From Lactobacillus sp. 0.1XD8-4 (GTDB lineage: Bacteria; Bacillota; Bacilli; Lactobacillales; Lactobacillaceae): a stretch of DNA of 54,214 bases. Shown in pieces: positions 16,595-25,598 of the stretch. Under the pieces are notes generated by a model. It worked only from the letters and a program-made list of their open reading frames with translations, was not told where the DNA came from and made no database searches. Within the stretch, counting starts at the first letter, position 1. Each line of letters starts with the position of its first letter. The stretch is from positions 1 to 54,214 of the forward strand of contig NZ_RDBR01000006.1 of the NCBI RefSeq assembly GCF_009663775.1, read 5' to 3'. Both the position numbers and the translations under genes were made by a program.

Positions 16595-16635
16595 TTGTGG
16601 TCATGATGAGGCAGTAATTTTTACCTCTCCCACAG
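16595..16635 (-). promoter_or_regulatory. rplK leader hairpin
   Basis: The minus strand reads TGTGGGAGAGG, a short linker, CCTCATCATGACCACA, forming nested TGTGG/CCACA and AGG/CCT stems just before the rplK RBS. Its GTGGGAG and GACCAC ends match the element before rplA. Confidence 0.45.
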
Positions 16636-16657
16636 TATGTTAATAGCATACTATAGG

Positions 16658-16686
16658 AACATACCACATTTTTCGATCTTTTTCAA
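16658..16686 (-). promoter_or_regulatory. rplKA promoter
   Basis: TTGAAA (16681-16686), 17-nt spacer, TATGTT (16658-16663) on the minus strand, within the 134-nt nusG-rplK gap. Confidence 0.65.
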
Positions 16687-16704
16687 CAACTTATATAATT
16701 TAAA

Positions 16705-17247
16705 TTAAAATGTATCAATTTGGTCAAAGCCAAGTTCAGCCGCTGTCTCGCGCCCAAACATTTCAACGGTCGCTTTGATCTTTTGCTTTTCATGGTCAAC
16801 TTCTGTGACTTTTGCGGTCATGTTTGCAAAGGAACCGGCAATAACTTTAACGGTATCGCCTTCCTTAACGTCAATGTCGCTAACCGTCTTTTCCGTGTCC
16901 ATCCGGTTCATAATCCGGTCAACTTCTTCGGGAAGTAATGGGGTCGGCTTTGATCCACCACCGTGAGATCCTAAGAAACCAGTTACGCCGGGGGTGTTCC
17001 GGGCAATATACCAAGCTTGGTCAGTCATTACCATTTCAACTAAAACATATCCTGGGAAGGTCTTTTCGATTGTTTCTTTTGCTTGACCATCCTTTACTTG
17101 GCGAACTTCTTCTTCAGGAACAACTACGCGGAAAATGTAGTCTTGCATTCCCATTGATTGTGCCCGTGATTCCAAATTACTTTTTACCCGGTTTTCGTAA
17201 CCTGAGTAGGTATGAAGCACATACCAACGTTTTTCATGTGATTCCAC
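16705..17247 (-). CDS. nusG: Transcription termination/antitermination protein NusG
   Basis: 180 residues. The NGN domain has W-Y-V-L-H-T-Y-S-G-Y-E-N-R-V-K near the N-terminus and F-P-G-Y-V-L-V-E-M; the KOW domain follows (G-D-T-V-K-V-I-A-G-S-F-A-N-M). It binds RNA polymerase clamp helices and tunes pausing and termination. Translation starts at GTG 17247 after AAGGAGGATTCATC. A promoter and an intrinsic terminator lie between secE and nusG, so expression appears attenuated. Confidence 0.95.
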   Translation of the reverse strand: MESHEKRWYVLHTYSGYENRVKSNLESRAQSMGMQDYIFRVVVPEEEVRQVKDGQAKETIEKTFPGYVLVEMVMTDQAWYIARNTPGVTGFLGSHGGGSKPTPLLPEEVDRIMNRMDTEKTVSDIDVKEGDTVKVIAGSFANMTAKVTEVDHEKQKIKATVEMFGRETAAELGFDQIDTF

Positions 17248-17284
17248 GATGAATCCTCCTTAAAATTAAATTGATTATGTTAGC

Positions 17285-17315
17285 AAAATAAAAAACCTCG
17301 TATAGCTACGAAGTT
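17285..17315 (-). terminator. Intrinsic terminator/attenuator ahead of nusG
   Basis: AACCTCGTA and TACGAAGTT arms (17294-17314, one mismatch) are followed on the minus strand by TTTTTTATTTT. It lies between secE and nusG, downstream of a candidate promoter, leaving no room for another promoter before nusG. Confidence 0.75.
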
Positions 17316-17326
17316 CCTTAAGATTT

Positions 17327-17355
17327 AGTATAGCAAACTAATTTCTATTTGACTA
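17327..17355 (-). promoter_or_regulatory. Candidate nusG promoter
   Basis: TAGTCA (17350-17355), 17-nt spacer, TATACT (17327-17332). The -10 is good and the -35 matches four of six. A transcript from here would run directly into the terminator at 17285-17315. Confidence 0.4.
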
Positions 17356-17361
17356 CTAATG

Positions 17362-17538
17362 TTAAACAAAGAGTTTCATCATTAACTGAATTAACCAATC
17401 AAACAGAGCAAAGAATAGTACGAAAAACAGCGTCAATGATACAACAATGGTCGTGTCACGACGGTTTTCTTTGGCTGTTGGCCATACAACTAGCTTCATT
17501 TCGTGGTTAACACTCTTAATAAATCGAATCAAGTGCAT
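17362..17538 (-). CDS. secE: Preprotein translocase subunit SecE
   Basis: 58 residues, the short single-helix Gram-positive form. The amphipathic helix F-I-K-S-V-N-H-E-M-K-L-V-V-W-P-T (with the conserved W-P-T) leads into one membrane helix (residues 32-52). It clamps SecY. The start M-H-L-I-R-F at 17538 follows TGGAGGATATT. rpmG is 11 nt upstream. Confidence 0.95.
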   Translation of the reverse strand: MHLIRFIKSVNHEMKLVVWPTAKENRRDTTIVVSLTLFFVLFFALFDWLIQLMMKLFV

Positions 17539-17549
17539 AATATCCTCCA

Positions 17550-17699
17550 CTATCTGCTCTCGCGGTGGATCGTATATTCACCACAATGTTTGCAGAACTT
17601 GCGTAATTCTAATCGTTCTTGTCGTTGAGGGTTGGCGGTAATCGTATAATTGCGCGCACCGCACTTTGTACATTCCAATGCTACTTTTTTCTGGGACAT
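17550..17699 (-). CDS. rpmG: 50S ribosomal protein L33
   Basis: 49 residues, beginning [10 protein letters not shown]. Two C-x-x-C pairs (C-T-K-C and C-K-H-C) show the zinc-binding form of L33, with the family core N-Y-T-I-T-A-N and [22 protein letters not shown] precedes the ATG at 17699. Its place ahead of secE is the usual one in Firmicutes. Confidence 0.95.
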   Translation of the reverse strand: MSQKKVALECTKCGARNYTITANPQRQERLELRKFCKHCGEYTIHRESR

Positions 17700-17723
17700 A
17701 CTTGTCACCTCCACACAGTACCT

Positions 17724-17753
17724 AGATTAGCACGAATCACAGTTTAAAAGCAA
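17724..17753 (-). promoter_or_regulatory. rpmG-secE promoter
   Basis: TTGCTT (17748-17753), 18-nt spacer ending in an extended TGC, TAATCT (17724-17729). It overlaps the 3' end of the upstream 88-codon ORF. Confidence 0.55.
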
Positions 17754-18003
17754 CTAGCTGCCCTGATTTATTAAAACAGCCAGCCTTATTATTGATCTCG
17801 CGCAAAAAATCAGTAATTTGTTCATGGTCGATTCTTGTTATCATTGACGACCGAACCGAGACGGGATAAAAAATACCGCACCCGCTGGAATGGCTAGCAA
17901 CTGGCGGATCATCGATAACATCCCCGCAGTCATAGTTTTTGATGACTTTCCTTGGAATTTTGGCGGTAAAACAAAAGTCCTTACCAGAAACCAATAATAC
18001 CAT
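17737..18003 (-). CDS. Possible 88-residue uncharacterised protein
   Basis: An ORF fills most of the 333-nt gap between rlmB and rpmG. The product has five Cys residues and a plausible C-terminal helix (H-E-Q-I-T-D-F-L-R-E-I-N-N-K). Codon use looks coding, but no Shine-Dalgarno precedes the ATG. The frame stays open upstream toward the rlmB stop (V-E-K-L-T-L-H-E before the Met), so it may be the remnant of a longer gene. In other lactobacilli this slot often holds a NYN nuclease or alternative sigma factor gene; no resemblance to either is visible. Confidence 0.4.
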   Translation of the reverse strand: MVLLVSGKDFCFTAKIPRKVIKNYDCGDVIDDPPVASHSSGCGIFYPVSVRSSMITRIDHEQITDFLREINNKAGCFNKSGQLVAFKL

Positions 18004-18032
18004 TTCATGAAGCGTTAACTTTTCAACATCTT

Positions 18033-18785
18033 TTACTTTTCTAATGGATGACGAGAATTAAATCCTTGGTAAATCAACAGACTAGCTGCAACACTCGCGT
18101 TTAAGCTTTGCACATGGCCAATCATCGGAATCGTCAACATCTCATCACATGTCTTCTTTAATAGTGATGAAATTCCCTTTCCTTCATTACCAATCACTAG
18201 CGCTACTGCACCATGAGCATCCCAAGTGCGGTAGTCTTTTCCTTTCATATCAGTACCAAACAGCCATACGCCCCGTTCTTGAAGCTCTTTAGCTGTCTGT
18301 ACTAAATTGGTAACCCGCGCTACAGGTACGTGTTCAATCGCACCAGTTGACGTTTTAGCCACGACTGAAGTTAACCCGACTGCCCGGCGCCGTGGAATGA
18401 TAATTCCATGAACGCCAGCCGCATCAGCAGTCCGCATAATTGAACCAAGGTTATGCGGATCTTCTAATTCATCTAAAATCAAGAAAAACGGATCTTCATT
18501 GTGCTTAGCTGCATTTTCAAACAAGTCATCAATAGTCGCATACTGATATGCTGCAACTGCTAATGCAACCCCTTGGTGATTCTGGTGGTCAGTCATTAGG
18601 TCAAGCTTATTTTTAGGAACGTTTGAGACAACTAAGCGCCGTTCTTTGGCTAACTTGATAATTTGTGAAATAGCATCAGCTTTTAAACCGGACTGAATAA
18701 AAACCTTATTAATCTCTTGGTCTGACTTTAGCGCCATTACTGCTGGATGACGGCCAATAATAAAATCTGTCTTTTCATTTTTCAT
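18033..18785 (-). CDS. rlmB: 23S rRNA (guanosine-2'-O-)-methyltransferase RlmB
   Basis: 250 residues, SpoU/TrmH class. The N-terminal substrate-binding domain ([12 protein letters not shown]) is followed by the knotted catalytic domain with motif 1 [16 protein letters not shown], motif 2 [11 protein letters not shown] and motif 3 [16 protein letters not shown]. It methylates a P-site-region guanosine in 23S rRNA using SAM. Its start overlaps the mrnC end by 11 nt, so the two are co-translated. Confidence 0.93.
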   Translation of the reverse strand: MKNEKTDFIIGRHPAVMALKSDQEINKVFIQSGLKADAISQIIKLAKERRLVVSNVPKNKLDLMTDHQNHQGVALAVAAYQYATIDDLFENAAKHNEDPFFLILDELEDPHNLGSIMRTADAAGVHGIIIPRRRAVGLTSVVAKTSTGAIEHVPVARVTNLVQTAKELQERGVWLFGTDMKGKDYRTWDAHGAVALVIGNEGKGISSLLKKTCDEMLTIPMIGHVQSLNASVAASLLIYQGFNSRHPLEK

Positions 18786-19188
18786 GTGCTGTTCGCCCCG
18801 CTTCTACTTGTTCAATACACCATTGCGCTAACTCGGCTAACCGGTCCTGTTTACCAGCTAATTGAAGATAGCCCATTACTGCTTCAAAGCCTGTTGAAAT
18901 CCGATAAGTCATAACTGATGTGTTCTTTGCATGGGTGTGACTATTGGCATTCCGTCCCCGCTTAAAGTATGACCATTCTTCTTCTGTTAACAGGTCTTCT
19001 GCTTTCATTAGGTCAATGAGGGCCGCTTGGGCTTTAGCTGAAACATAGTGGGTGGCAATGTGCTGTAATTTGGTCGGCTTACTAATCCCCTTTGTCAAAA
19101 GATGTTGCCGAATATATACCTCATAAGCCGCATCCCCTAAATAAGCAAGAGCAATCCCATTAAGTTGACGATAATCTGACTGTACCAT
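18775..19188 (-). CDS. mrnC: Mini-ribonuclease 3
   Basis: 137 residues: an RNase III catalytic domain without a dsRNA-binding domain. It begins [18 protein letters not shown] with the catalytic acidic cluster, and has [10 protein letters not shown] near residue 84. It processes 23S rRNA ends. It lies between cysS (11 nt) and rlmB, the standard Firmicutes order. Confidence 0.95.
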   Translation of the reverse strand: MVQSDYRQLNGIALAYLGDAAYEVYIRQHLLTKGISKPTKLQHIATHYVSAKAQAALIDLMKAEDLLTEEEWSYFKRGRNANSHTHAKNTSVMTYRISTGFEAVMGYLQLAGKQDRLAELAQWCIEQVEAGRTAHEK

Positions 19189-19199
19189 AAAAATCCTTT

Positions 19200-20612
19200 C
19201 TATTCTTTCTTATAGCGCGTTCCTTGTGGCGTATCTTCTAGAATAATTCCCTGTTTTTTGAGGTCATCTCTAATTTGATCACTGCGGGCAAAATCCTTAT
19301 TTTTACGCGCTTCATTACGCTCAGCAATCAATTGTTTAATTTGTTCATCATTGATTTGATTATCACTGGCAACCAGCTTGACCCCAAAGATACTCATCAG
19401 TTCGGTTATTTCCTGTTTAAGCGTTTGTAGGGCAGTTAAACTGACTTGGCTTTGTTGCGCATAGATATTAGCATACTTAACCAACTCATAAACAGTCGCA
19501 ATCCCGTTTTGAACATTAATATCATCATCCATCGCTTGGATAAACTGATCGCGGAATGCGGCGACTCTTGCTTGAACTTCTTGATCATCTTTTTTCTCCG
19601 CATCTTGTTCCCGATAAGTTAAGTTATCAAAAGCGGTCTGGATATGGTCTAAATTATTCTGTGCATCAGTTAAGTTTGCCTGACTATATTGAATTGGACG
19701 GCGATATTGCGTGGTGGCCATAAAGAAGCGCAAAACTTGCGGATCGACTTCTTTAATAATATCGTGGACCGTGATGAAATTGTGGAGGGACTTACTCATT
19801 TTTTCGTTGTCCTTACCAATCGTCACAAAACCATTATGCATCCAGTAGCGGACAAATTTCTTCCCCGTTTCTGCTTCACTCTGGGCAATTTCATTTTCAT
19901 GATGCGGAAATTCCAAGTCTTGGCCCCCAGCATGAATATCGATCGTCTCACCCAGATACTTAGTCGCCATCACTGAACATTCAATATGCCAACCTGGTCG
20001 TCCTTGTCCCCACGGGGAATGCCAGCTGATTTCACCAGGCTTGGCCGCTTTCCAAAGGGCAAAGTCCATCGGGTCTTCTTTTTTATTTACTTCATCTGCG
20101 CTGACATGCTCACTAGCACCAACTTCAAGATCATCAATTGATTGCCCAGAAAGCTGCCCGTAATCTTGAAATTTACGAGCCCGGTAATAGACATCACCAT
20201 CTTTAGCGTAAGCATAGCCTTTTTCGATCAACCCCTGCACAAATTTAATAATGTCAGTAATGTTTTCAGTGGCACGGGGATGGAGAGTCGCCGGTTCAAT
20301 ATTGATTGCTGTTGTATCTGCCATAAAAGCATTAATATATTTTTCAGCGAGCTGCGGAACAGTAATCCCTTGCTCGGCAGCAGCTTTAATCATCTTGTCA
20401 TCGACGTCGGTAAAGTTCGAGACATAATTAACCTGATACCCTTTAAATTCAAGGTATCGCCGAACAGTATCAAAGGCAATCGCACTCCGCGCATTACCAA
20501 TATGAATATAATTATAAACTGTCGGTCCACAGACATACATGTTAACAACGCCTGGATGTAGTGGCTTAAATTCTTCTTTTTTTCTTGTTAACGTATTGTA
20601 AATTGTTAGCAT
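19200..20612 (-). CDS. cysS: Cysteinyl-tRNA synthetase
   Basis: 470 residues. Class I signatures are present: H-I-G-N-A-R-S (HIGH) at residues 38-44 after P-T-V-Y-N-Y-I, and K-M-S-K-S-L-H-N-F (KMSKS). The zinc ligand Cys in Y-V-C-G-P-T and the C-S-V-M-A region are intact. It charges tRNA-Cys. The start M-L-T-I-Y-N at 20612 follows AAGGAGCGGATAGAC; an earlier in-frame codon at 20636 is rejected. No T-box leader is visible upstream. Confidence 0.96.
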   Translation of the reverse strand: MLTIYNTLTRKKEEFKPLHPGVVNMYVCGPTVYNYIHIGNARSAIAFDTVRRYLEFKGYQVNYVSNFTDVDDKMIKAAAEQGITVPQLAEKYINAFMADTTAINIEPATLHPRATENITDIIKFVQGLIEKGYAYAKDGDVYYRARKFQDYGQLSGQSIDDLEVGASEHVSADEVNKKEDPMDFALWKAAKPGEISWHSPWGQGRPGWHIECSVMATKYLGETIDIHAGGQDLEFPHHENEIAQSEAETGKKFVRYWMHNGFVTIGKDNEKMSKSLHNFITVHDIIKEVDPQVLRFFMATTQYRRPIQYSQANLTDAQNNLDHIQTAFDNLTYREQDAEKKDDQEVQARVAAFRDQFIQAMDDDINVQNGIATVYELVKYANIYAQQSQVSLTALQTLKQEITELMSIFGVKLVASDNQINDEQIKQLIAERNEARKNKDFARSDQIRDDLKKQGIILEDTPQGTRYKKE

Positions 20613-20914
20613 GTCTATCCGCTCCTTAAAATTCACTTATTAATTGAACTAAAAAATAAATTAAATTGCACAGTTAATCTTACCACATTCCGTATTCGAA
20701 TAGCATTTACGATGATATTTATTTACCTTCAAGAATTCTTTTACACTTTAGTCATACTTTCTTCACATTCTACTGCTAATATAGTCAGTGTAGTAAAGAT
20801 GAACTTTGCTACATCAATGAAACCTATTATTTTTCAATTACTCCTCCCAATAGTAACCGAAAAAAATATTTTCTTTTTACGAAATCTCCCCCAAGATTAT
20901 CGTAATACTCCCTG
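20613..20914. other. Intergenic region upstream of cysS
   Basis: This AT-rich stretch should hold the cysS promoter; an extended TGGTAAGAT -10 with no clear -35 lies near 20680. No T-box, riboswitch or convincing ORF was seen. A plus-strand ORF (20712-20915) has no RBS. The plus-strand terminator at its far end hints at an untranslated plus-strand transcript. Confidence 0.3.
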
Positions 20915-20949
20915 AGAAGCAGCTTTTTCCCGAGCTGCTTCTTTTTTAT
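20915..20949 (+). terminator. Plus-strand terminator without an obvious gene
   Basis: AGAAGCAGCT and AGCTGCTTCT are perfect 10-bp arms with an 8-nt loop, followed by T6 on the plus strand only. No plus-strand gene precedes it within the gap. Confidence 0.7.
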
Positions 20950-21020
20950 TTAAAAACAGACCGCAAGCAAGTGGACTTTGAAGGAACGGCTTCAATCCAG
21001 CTGTTTGCGGTTTATTTTTT
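20950..21020. terminator. Terminator after the secreted Ala/Ser-rich protein gene
   Basis: ACCGCAAGCAAGTGG (20960-20974) pairs with CCAGCTGTTTGCGGT (20997-21011) with a few mismatches. T-rich tracts flank both ends, so it can work in either direction. Confidence 0.65.
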
Positions 21021-21042
21021 ATTCTTGATAATCTTCTAGCAA

Positions 21043-22062
21043 TTAGGCAAAGGCGAAACTACTAATATTGGTATTTGCTCGTAAATACCCAACCATTGTT
21101 TGCCGTTGAATAGCAAGGCGTTGTTGCCAATTAGCTAAGAATCGTTGTTGAGAAATAATAAAGTTAATCTTCCACTGAGCTTTATGCTGTGCTTCCATTT
21201 GCTTTTGCTTCAAAGCAAGTGCATGTTGCTGGTTAGCAAGCCGAATCTGCCGAGCAGTCATGCATTGGTAACGTTGATAAGCCAGCGGGTGGCGAGTGAT
21301 TAAGTTAACCGTATCTTTGATAAAGGTAATTCCTTGCCCAATTTTAGCAGTTAGTGTTGGGGCTGTTAAGATATTAACAAAATCTGTCGCAATTTTAAGT
21401 CCCGCTTGCGCATTTGCTTCCCGTTGTGCTTGCGAATATGGTTGAACATCATAATTGGTCATTGGTACCGCAGCAACTTCTGGATTTTCAATAGCGGTTG
21501 AGGCTTGCGCTTGGCTGCTTTGACTAGCCGCCGAACTAGCAGTCTGAGCAGTTGATGCGCTATTAGCCACATCACTTGCACTAGCTGGAGTTGATGATGG
21601 CGTTACTTCCTTCAACGTTGCATTAACGGCTGCTTCATAATTGTCAGCCGCAGTAGCAGCTTGTTGTTCTCCACTCTTAGTGCTTGTACTTTGACTAGTT
21701 GCAGCAACTGTGTCACTAGTATTGCTTACTGCCGAAGCAGCAGCAACAGCTGAATTAACAGATGATGCACTATTTTGCATCGTGCTTGTAGCGGCGGAGT
21801 TTACATCAGTAGCTGATGTAGCAGCCGCTGTTTTAAGAACTTGAGCGCTATTATTTATCGTTTGATTGGCAGCTGTTGCAGAAACGTGTTCTGCATCATC
21901 AACAGGCTGGGTTGTCGTATCAGCATGAGCAGTTGTTGCTCCGGCAAAAGCAAAGCCTAATAAGATGGACGAAACGCCAACAGTAAGTTTTTTAACTGCC
22001 TTACGTTGGTCATTAGCGACAGCAGCAGTAATTTGGCTGCTTTGATTATTTGAAGATAACAA
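21043..22062 (-). CDS. Secreted Ala/Ser/Thr-rich protein of unknown function
   Basis: 339 residues. A long signal region (K-K-L-T-V-G-V-S-S-I-L-L-G-F-A-F-A-G, cleavage expected after A-H-A near residue 47) resembles YSIRK-type signals of Gram-positive surface proteins. Residues 50-195 are low-complexity Ala/Ser/Thr/Val with many Gln and Asn. The C-terminal third is basic and helix-forming (Q-A-L-A-L-K-Q-K-Q, repeated R-x-x-x-Q). There is no LPXTG, LysM or SLAP domain. The basic C-terminus could bind the wall or nucleic acid. A consensus promoter and GGAGGAG RBS indicate substantial expression. Confidence 0.8.
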   Translation of the reverse strand: MLSSNNQSSQITAAVANDQRKAVKKLTVGVSSILLGFAFAGATTAHADTTTQPVDDAEHVSATAANQTINNSAQVLKTAAATSATDVNSAATSTMQNSASSVNSAVAAASAVSNTSDTVAATSQSTSTKSGEQQAATAADNYEAAVNATLKEVTPSSTPASASDVANSASTAQTASSAASQSSQAQASTAIENPEVAAVPMTNYDVQPYSQAQREANAQAGLKIATDFVNILTAPTLTAKIGQGITFIKDTVNLITRHPLAYQRYQCMTARQIRLANQQHALALKQKQMEAQHKAQWKINFIISQQRFLANWQQRLAIQRQTMVGYLRANTNISSFAFA

Positions 22063-22133
22063 TTTTACTCCTCCTAAATTAACTCAAAAATCAGTTTATT
22101 AAAGCCTTTGTACAAATCCCTTTAACACTCAAA

Positions 22134-22162
22134 ATCATACAATTAGCATTTTCGCTTTTCAA
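22134..22162 (-). promoter_or_regulatory. Promoter of the secreted protein gene
   Basis: TTGAAA (22157-22162), 17-nt spacer, TATGAT (22134-22139) on the minus strand, leaving a 5' leader of about 65 nt. The rest of the 309-nt gap is AT-rich with no gene. Confidence 0.7.
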
Positions 22163-22301
22163 TATATAAATTTAAAAGTATTTTAAAAACCGCTATATAT
22201 CAATGCTTTATTAATAATATTTCATTTAAAACAAATGATTTATTTTTCATACGTTCAGTCAGTGCATAGCGATTGATTAACATAATTCAAAAAATCGTTA
22301 A

Positions 22302-22350
22302 TAAAAAAGAAGGCGTAAAGACAAAGTCATAAATAACTTCATCTTTACGT
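22302..22350 (-). terminator. dut-radA-yacL terminator
   Basis: CGTAAAGA (22314-22321) pairs with TCTTTACG (22342-22349); on the minus strand CCTTCTTTTTTATT follows. Confidence 0.8.
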
Positions 22351-22371
22351 CCCCGCAGGCTAACTATCCTA

Positions 22372-23502
22372 CTATTTGTTATTATCATCTTTATGGTCAG
22401 TGTGCTCATCAATTCCCCGCTGTGAATGGAGTGGCCGCGCAAAGATCATGCGCCCAGCATCTGTTTGCAAGGCGCTTGTAACCTCAACTTCAACCTGCTT
22501 ATCCATAAAGTAGCGACCGTCTTCTACAACAACCATTGTTCCATCATCAAGGTAAGCAACCCCTTGCTGACGTTCAGTCCCTTTTTTAACAACGACAACC
22601 GTCATTGTTTCACCCGGAATTACCCGCGGGCGAAGGGATTTTGCTAGGTTATTGATATTTAATACCTGAACATTTTGAAATTGAATAACCTTGTTCAAAT
22701 TATAGTCATTTGTAACAATTACCCCATCAACCTTCTTAGCAAGCGCAATCAGCTTACTGTCAACTTCTGGAATATCTTCAAAATCACCATCATACATCTC
22801 AATTGGAACAATATTTTCGTTTCGCAGTTTATTTAAGATATCTAGTCCCCGTCGTCCGCGCACCCGCTTAATACTTTCGCCTGAATCCGCAATATACTGT
22901 AATTCATATAGCACAAAGTTAGGTACTAATAGCGTTCCTTCAAGAAAACCCGTTTTAACTAAATCATAAATCCGACCATCAATTAAGATATTCGTATCTA
23001 AAATTTTATAGTGGTGATAATTAGCGTCTTGACGTTTAATTACACTGTTTCCATCATTTTTATTATTGCTTTTAACATGTGAAAATGCCTTCCGCCAATC
23101 ATCTAACCGAGTTGTTCCAATGCGAAAACCAAAATAACTAAAAATAATCATCAATAGTATTGGCAAAATATTGTTAATTACCGGAATATTAGTCCGCCAT
23201 AACGGAATTGAGATAAGAACTGCTAATACTAAACCGATAATTGTTAATAACGTTCCGAAAAAGAGATAGACCGGACTACGCTTGGTCAATTCTTTTTCAA
23301 CTCGCTGAATCATCTTTTCTGTTACACCAACTAATGGGAGCGAAATAAGCCAAAATATAATTGCACCAATAATAATATCTAAGAAAACCAATAATGCCGG
23401 ATTAAGTTTGATATTTATAACATCCCACAATAATGGTAGGTAGTAAAATCCCACTGCCGCGCCGACAAGAATATAGATGATAATAATCATTCTACGCCGC
23501 AT
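22372..23502 (-). CDS. yacL: PIN/TRAM domain membrane protein (YacL family)
   Basis: About 376 residues. Four N-terminal membrane helices (residues 5-115) precede a PIN nuclease domain with acidic residues in K-I-L-D-T-N-I-L-I-D-G-R and V-D-S-K-L-I-A-L-A and V-T-N-D-Y-N-L-N. A C-terminal TRAM domain (G-E-T-M-T-V-V-V-V-K-K-G) should bind RNA. The family follows radA in Firmicutes; its substrate is unknown. The ATG at 23511 abuts the RBS, so 23502 is preferred. It lies 23 nt after radA. Confidence 0.88.
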   Translation of the reverse strand: MRRRMIIIIYILVGAAVGFYYLPLLWDVINIKLNPALLVFLDIIIGAIIFWLISLPLVGVTEKMIQRVEKELTKRSPVYLFFGTLLTIIGLVLAVLISIPLWRTNIPVINNILPILLMIIFSYFGFRIGTTRLDDWRKAFSHVKSNNKNDGNSVIKRQDANYHHYKILDTNILIDGRIYDLVKTGFLEGTLLVPNFVLYELQYIADSGESIKRVRGRRGLDILNKLRNENIVPIEMYDGDFEDIPEVDSKLIALAKKVDGVIVTNDYNLNKVIQFQNVQVLNINNLAKSLRPRVIPGETMTVVVVKKGTERQQGVAYLDDGTMVVVEDGRYFMDKQVEVEVTSALQTDAGRMIFARPLHSQRGIDEHTDHKDDNNK

Positions 23503-23525
23503 TTGCTTCATCCTTTCTATTTAAT

Positions 23526-24899
23526 TTAGCCCAGTGCTAGATACAAAGCCTCCTTGAGCGTTGAAACACCCACAACCTGAATTCCCGTTGATGGCGTCCA
23601 ACCCTTAAGATTATTTTTGGGAATAAAAATACGTTTAAAGCCTAATTTCTCTGCTTCCGCAACTCGTTGTTCAATCCGGTTAACCCGCCGAATCTCACCA
23701 GTCAGCCCCACTTCACCTACAAAGGCATCTGTTGGTTGCGTTCCCTTATCACGATAGCTGGAAGCAATGCTTACCGCGATAGCAAGATCAATTGCTGGTT
23801 CATCTAATTTTACTCCGCCCGCTGCTTTTAAATAGGCGTCTTGGTTTTGGAGCATCAAATTTGCCCGTTTCTCTAACACTGCCATTATTAATGATACTCG
23901 ATTTCGGCTCAAACCGGTAGCAGTACGCTGTGCATTCCCATAAACAGTTGGCGTCACTAACGCTTGAATTTCAACCAAAATCGGCCGTGTTCCTTCAAGC
24001 GAGACGACCACTGAAGACCCCGTTGCGTCTTGCAATCGTTCTTCCAAAAAAATTTCTGATGGGTTTTTAACTTCTGTGAGACCATTGGTATGCATCTCAA
24101 AAATTCCTAACTCATTTGTTGAACCAAAACGATTCTTAACTGATCGCAAAATCCGATAAGTGTGGTGAAGGTCTCCTTCAAAATAAAGGACCGTATCCAC
24201 CATATGTTCAAGGATCTTCGGACCAGCCAGTGCCCCGCCTTTAGTCACATGACCAACAACAAAGATTGTAATGTTATTGCTTTTAGCAATTTGCATTAGT
24301 TGGGCAGTAACTTCGCGAATTTGGGAAACACTCCCAATTGCTGAACTGACATCCGTTGCTTGCATTGTCTGAACAGAATCAATCACAACATACTCTGGCT
24401 TCAGTTCCCTAATCGTGTCACGGATACTATCCATGTTGGTTTCAGGATAAACATAGAAGTCATCCCCTGCTACCTTTAACCGTTCTGCTCGCATTTTAAT
24501 TTGCGAGCCGCTTTCTTCTCCGGAAACATAAAGAACCCGATGATGTTCATCACTCAGTTGACCCGAAACTTGAAGAAGCAACGTTGACTTACCAATTCCT
24601 GGATCTCCACCAATTAATATCAGTGATCCCGGGACGATTCCGCCACCAAGAACCCGGTTTAATTCATTTAATTTAGTCTTTACCCGTGGTGTCTGTTTGC
24701 TATCAATCTCATTAATCTTTTGCGGTTTAGCAACCAGCCCCGTTAAGGTTGTTGTTGCTTTCTTTGCCGGCGCACTATTGGTTTCCACTTGTTCTTCAAC
24801 TAGTGTATTCCATTCGCCACAGTTTGGGCACCGGCCTAAGTACCGTGGCGAGTTATATCCACAGTTTTGGCAAACATATTGCGTCCGTACTTTCGCCAT
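23526..24899 (-). CDS. radA: DNA repair protein RadA
   Basis: 457 residues. An N-terminal C4 zinc finger (C-Q-N-C-G and C-P-N-C-G-E-W) is followed by a RecA-like ATPase with Walker [11 protein letters not shown]. The RadA-specific K-N-R-F-G motif lies mid-protein, and a Lon-protease-like C-terminal domain closes the chain. It drives branch migration of recombination intermediates. It is co-transcribed with dut (23 nt upstream) and yacL. Confidence 0.96.
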   Translation of the reverse strand: MAKVRTQYVCQNCGYNSPRYLGRCPNCGEWNTLVEEQVETNSAPAKKATTTLTGLVAKPQKINEIDSKQTPRVKTKLNELNRVLGGGIVPGSLILIGGDPGIGKSTLLLQVSGQLSDEHHRVLYVSGEESGSQIKMRAERLKVAGDDFYVYPETNMDSIRDTIRELKPEYVVIDSVQTMQATDVSSAIGSVSQIREVTAQLMQIAKSNNITIFVVGHVTKGGALAGPKILEHMVDTVLYFEGDLHHTYRILRSVKNRFGSTNELGIFEMHTNGLTEVKNPSEIFLEERLQDATGSSVVVSLEGTRPILVEIQALVTPTVYGNAQRTATGLSRNRVSLIMAVLEKRANLMLQNQDAYLKAAGGVKLDEPAIDLAIAVSIASSYRDKGTQPTDAFVGEVGLTGEIRRVNRIEQRVAEAEKLGFKRIFIPKNNLKGWTPSTGIQVVGVSTLKEALYLALG

Positions 24900-24922
24900 C
24901 TTTTCAATTCCTTTCTATAAAA

Positions 24923-25459
24923 TTATTCTTTTGTTGAGCCAAAGCCCCCGCTCCGTTTTACTGTCGGTTGTTGTTCGTCATCAGCAATCAAGTACGGCAT
25001 AAAAATTCCCTGACCGATGCGTTCACCCTTTTTAATATGGTAATCACGAAGACCATAGTTAATTAATTGGAAGAAAATCTCCCCTTCATTACTATCATTA
25101 TCATAGTAGTCCGCATCGACAATGCCAATCCCATTAGGCAAAATTAGGCGGCGTTTAAACGGACCGCTTGACCGGTTAGCAAGGAGCAAAAATTCATCTG
25201 CTTGCATATATGCCTTAATCCCAGTCGGAACCAGGTAGGGTTTTAAACAGTCATCAGCTGCCTTAAATTCTTCATCAGTCAGCTTCTTTTGTTGATGAAG
25301 CTGCCATAATGCCTTTAAAAAATTACCTTTCCAAATTGATGGAAGGACAAAATCTTCCGATGCTTCAAAATCATAACCAGCCGCACTTGTTGTTTGTCGT
25401 TGTGGTAAATGTAAATTTTGGTCTATTTTGCTTGAAACAATTTTAAATCCGCGCTTCAT
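24923..25459 (-). CDS. dut: dUTP diphosphatase, long form
   Basis: About 178 residues. The trimeric dUTPase motifs are in order: A-A-G-Y-D-F-E-A, N-R-S-S-G, G-I-G-I-V-D-A-D-Y-Y, G-E-R-I-G-Q-G-I-F and R-S-G-G-F-G-S-T near the end. It removes dUTP and supplies dUMP. An insertion of about 35 residues between motifs 1 and 2 (W-K-G-N-F-L-K-A-L-W) makes it longer than the usual 145-150 residues. ATG 25462 or 25459 are both served by GAGGTG; the latter has 8-nt spacing. Confidence 0.92.
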   Translation of the reverse strand: MKRGFKIVSSKIDQNLHLPQRQTTSAAGYDFEASEDFVLPSIWKGNFLKALWQLHQQKKLTDEEFKAADDCLKPYLVPTGIKAYMQADEFLLLANRSSGPFKRRLILPNGIGIVDADYYDNDSNEGEIFFQLINYGLRDYHIKKGERIGQGIFMPYLIADDEQQPTVKRSGGFGSTKE

Positions 25460-25598
25460 CATGTTCACCTCATAGTGTTTTATTCTTAATAATTCCAGTA
25501 TACTATTATATGCTAGATAATAAGTGATTGGTATTGCTTTAACTACTTGACTTTTAAAAGTAGTTTATCGAAAATTATTTATGAATGGATGTGTTTAC

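Noticed and set aside
20712-20915. 67-codon plus-strand ORF upstream of cysS
   Set aside because: No Shine-Dalgarno, unusual hydrophobic and low-complexity product, and it sits in an AT-rich gap. Treated as intergenic.
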